From contig OZ231128.1 of the NCBI GenBank assembly GCA_965153355.1, forward strand, positions 46,314,001 through 46,378,000: 64,000 bases of DNA. Reading direction: 5' to 3'. Position numbers and translations under genes: made by a program. Origin of the DNA: Flaccisagitta enflata. Lineage: Eukaryota > Chaetognatha > Sagittoidea > Aphragmophora. The notes below the pieces were generated by a model, which did not search any database, had not been told where the DNA came from, and worked only from the letters and a program-made list of their open reading frames with translations. Numbering within the stretch: position 1 is the stretch's first letter; every line of letters begins with the position of its first letter. Shown here one piece after another: positions 63,890-64,000 of this stretch.

Positions 63890-64000
63890 GAAAAAATTGA
63901 AATCAAACCATAAACAGACTGAAAACAGACTAAATTCAGACTGAAAACAGACCAAAAAAAGGCTGACAACAAACCAAAAACAAACCAAAAACAGACTGAA
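63890..64000. repeat. 11-bp tandem repeat ACAGACTGAAA, part 2
   Basis: ACAGACTGAAA / ACAGACCAAAA units running off the window edge. Confidence 0.85.

Overview
This is a eukaryotic nuclear window, almost certainly from an invertebrate metazoan. Genes are interrupted by introns, nearly all the DNA is transposon remnants and very long simple repeats, and the one host gene I recognise encodes an animal basement-membrane protein family (FRAS1/FREM). The species cannot be named. Non-autonomous elements with an (ACGG)n core recall the 'pearl' elements of bivalves and the DINE-1/Helentron elements of insects, which is compatible with a marine invertebrate but not diagnostic.

Host gene. The minus strand from 57,816 to 52,146 carries three phase-0 exons of a FREM1-like gene: the end of a CSPG repeat, a Calx-beta domain split by an intron, then a very long last exon with a poly-Q/Ser/Asn/Asp linker and a C-terminal C-type lectin domain. 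The upstream part of the gene lies beyond the window or was not found.

Retroelements. 46,565-49,266 is a non-LTR retrotransposon with ORF1 joined to the back half of its reverse transcriptase by an internal deletion. 59,085-60,397 is a 5'-truncated Penelope-like element whose GIY-YIG endonuclease end is flanked by an inverted copy of itself.

Non-autonomous DNA elements make up most of the rest. (1) 'ACGG elements' begin AACAAG, carry a short tag followed by a GGGTGGGCAGG box, then an (ACGG)n/(CCGT)n microsatellite, and end in a small hairpin followed by CTAAAA. I separate four types by tag: A GTCGCGTGC, B GTTGCGGAC, C AGGTGCGACA, D CGGACGCATC. In each type the 5' tag is the inverse complement of the 3' hairpin arm. 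(2) 'AGCGGCC elements' have a 5' leader, then GGGCAGCGGCCCCAAAGG and its inverted copy at the 3' end, around cores that differ between copies. (3) Short TIR elements have clear target duplications: TA (Tc1/mariner-like), 8 bp (hAT-like) and TAA (PIF/Harbinger-like). Several are nested, and related undisturbed copies in the same window supply the empty sites.

Layout. 1-6 kb: inverted repeats, AGCGGCC element, PIF-like MITE, ACGG elements, (CAA)n and (CT)n. 6-9 kb: a TA-flanked element with an internal 487-bp direct repeat. 12-14 kb: microsatellites and a 124-bp-arm AT palindrome. 14.5-17 kb and 23.7-25.5 kb: two long ACGG elements inflated by the same 14-bp tandem repeat. 20.6-22.1 kb: three-level nest. 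28-36 kb: more nests and two large foldbacks. 38-39 kb: 60-bp tandem array. 40-46 kb: ACGG elements and (GA)n. 46.5-49.3 kb: LINE. 50-58 kb: FREM1-like gene with transposons in its introns. 59-64 kb: Penelope element, hAT-like MITEs, a 0.8-kb homopurine tract and an AGCGGCC element. No rRNA, tRNA or CRISPR was seen.
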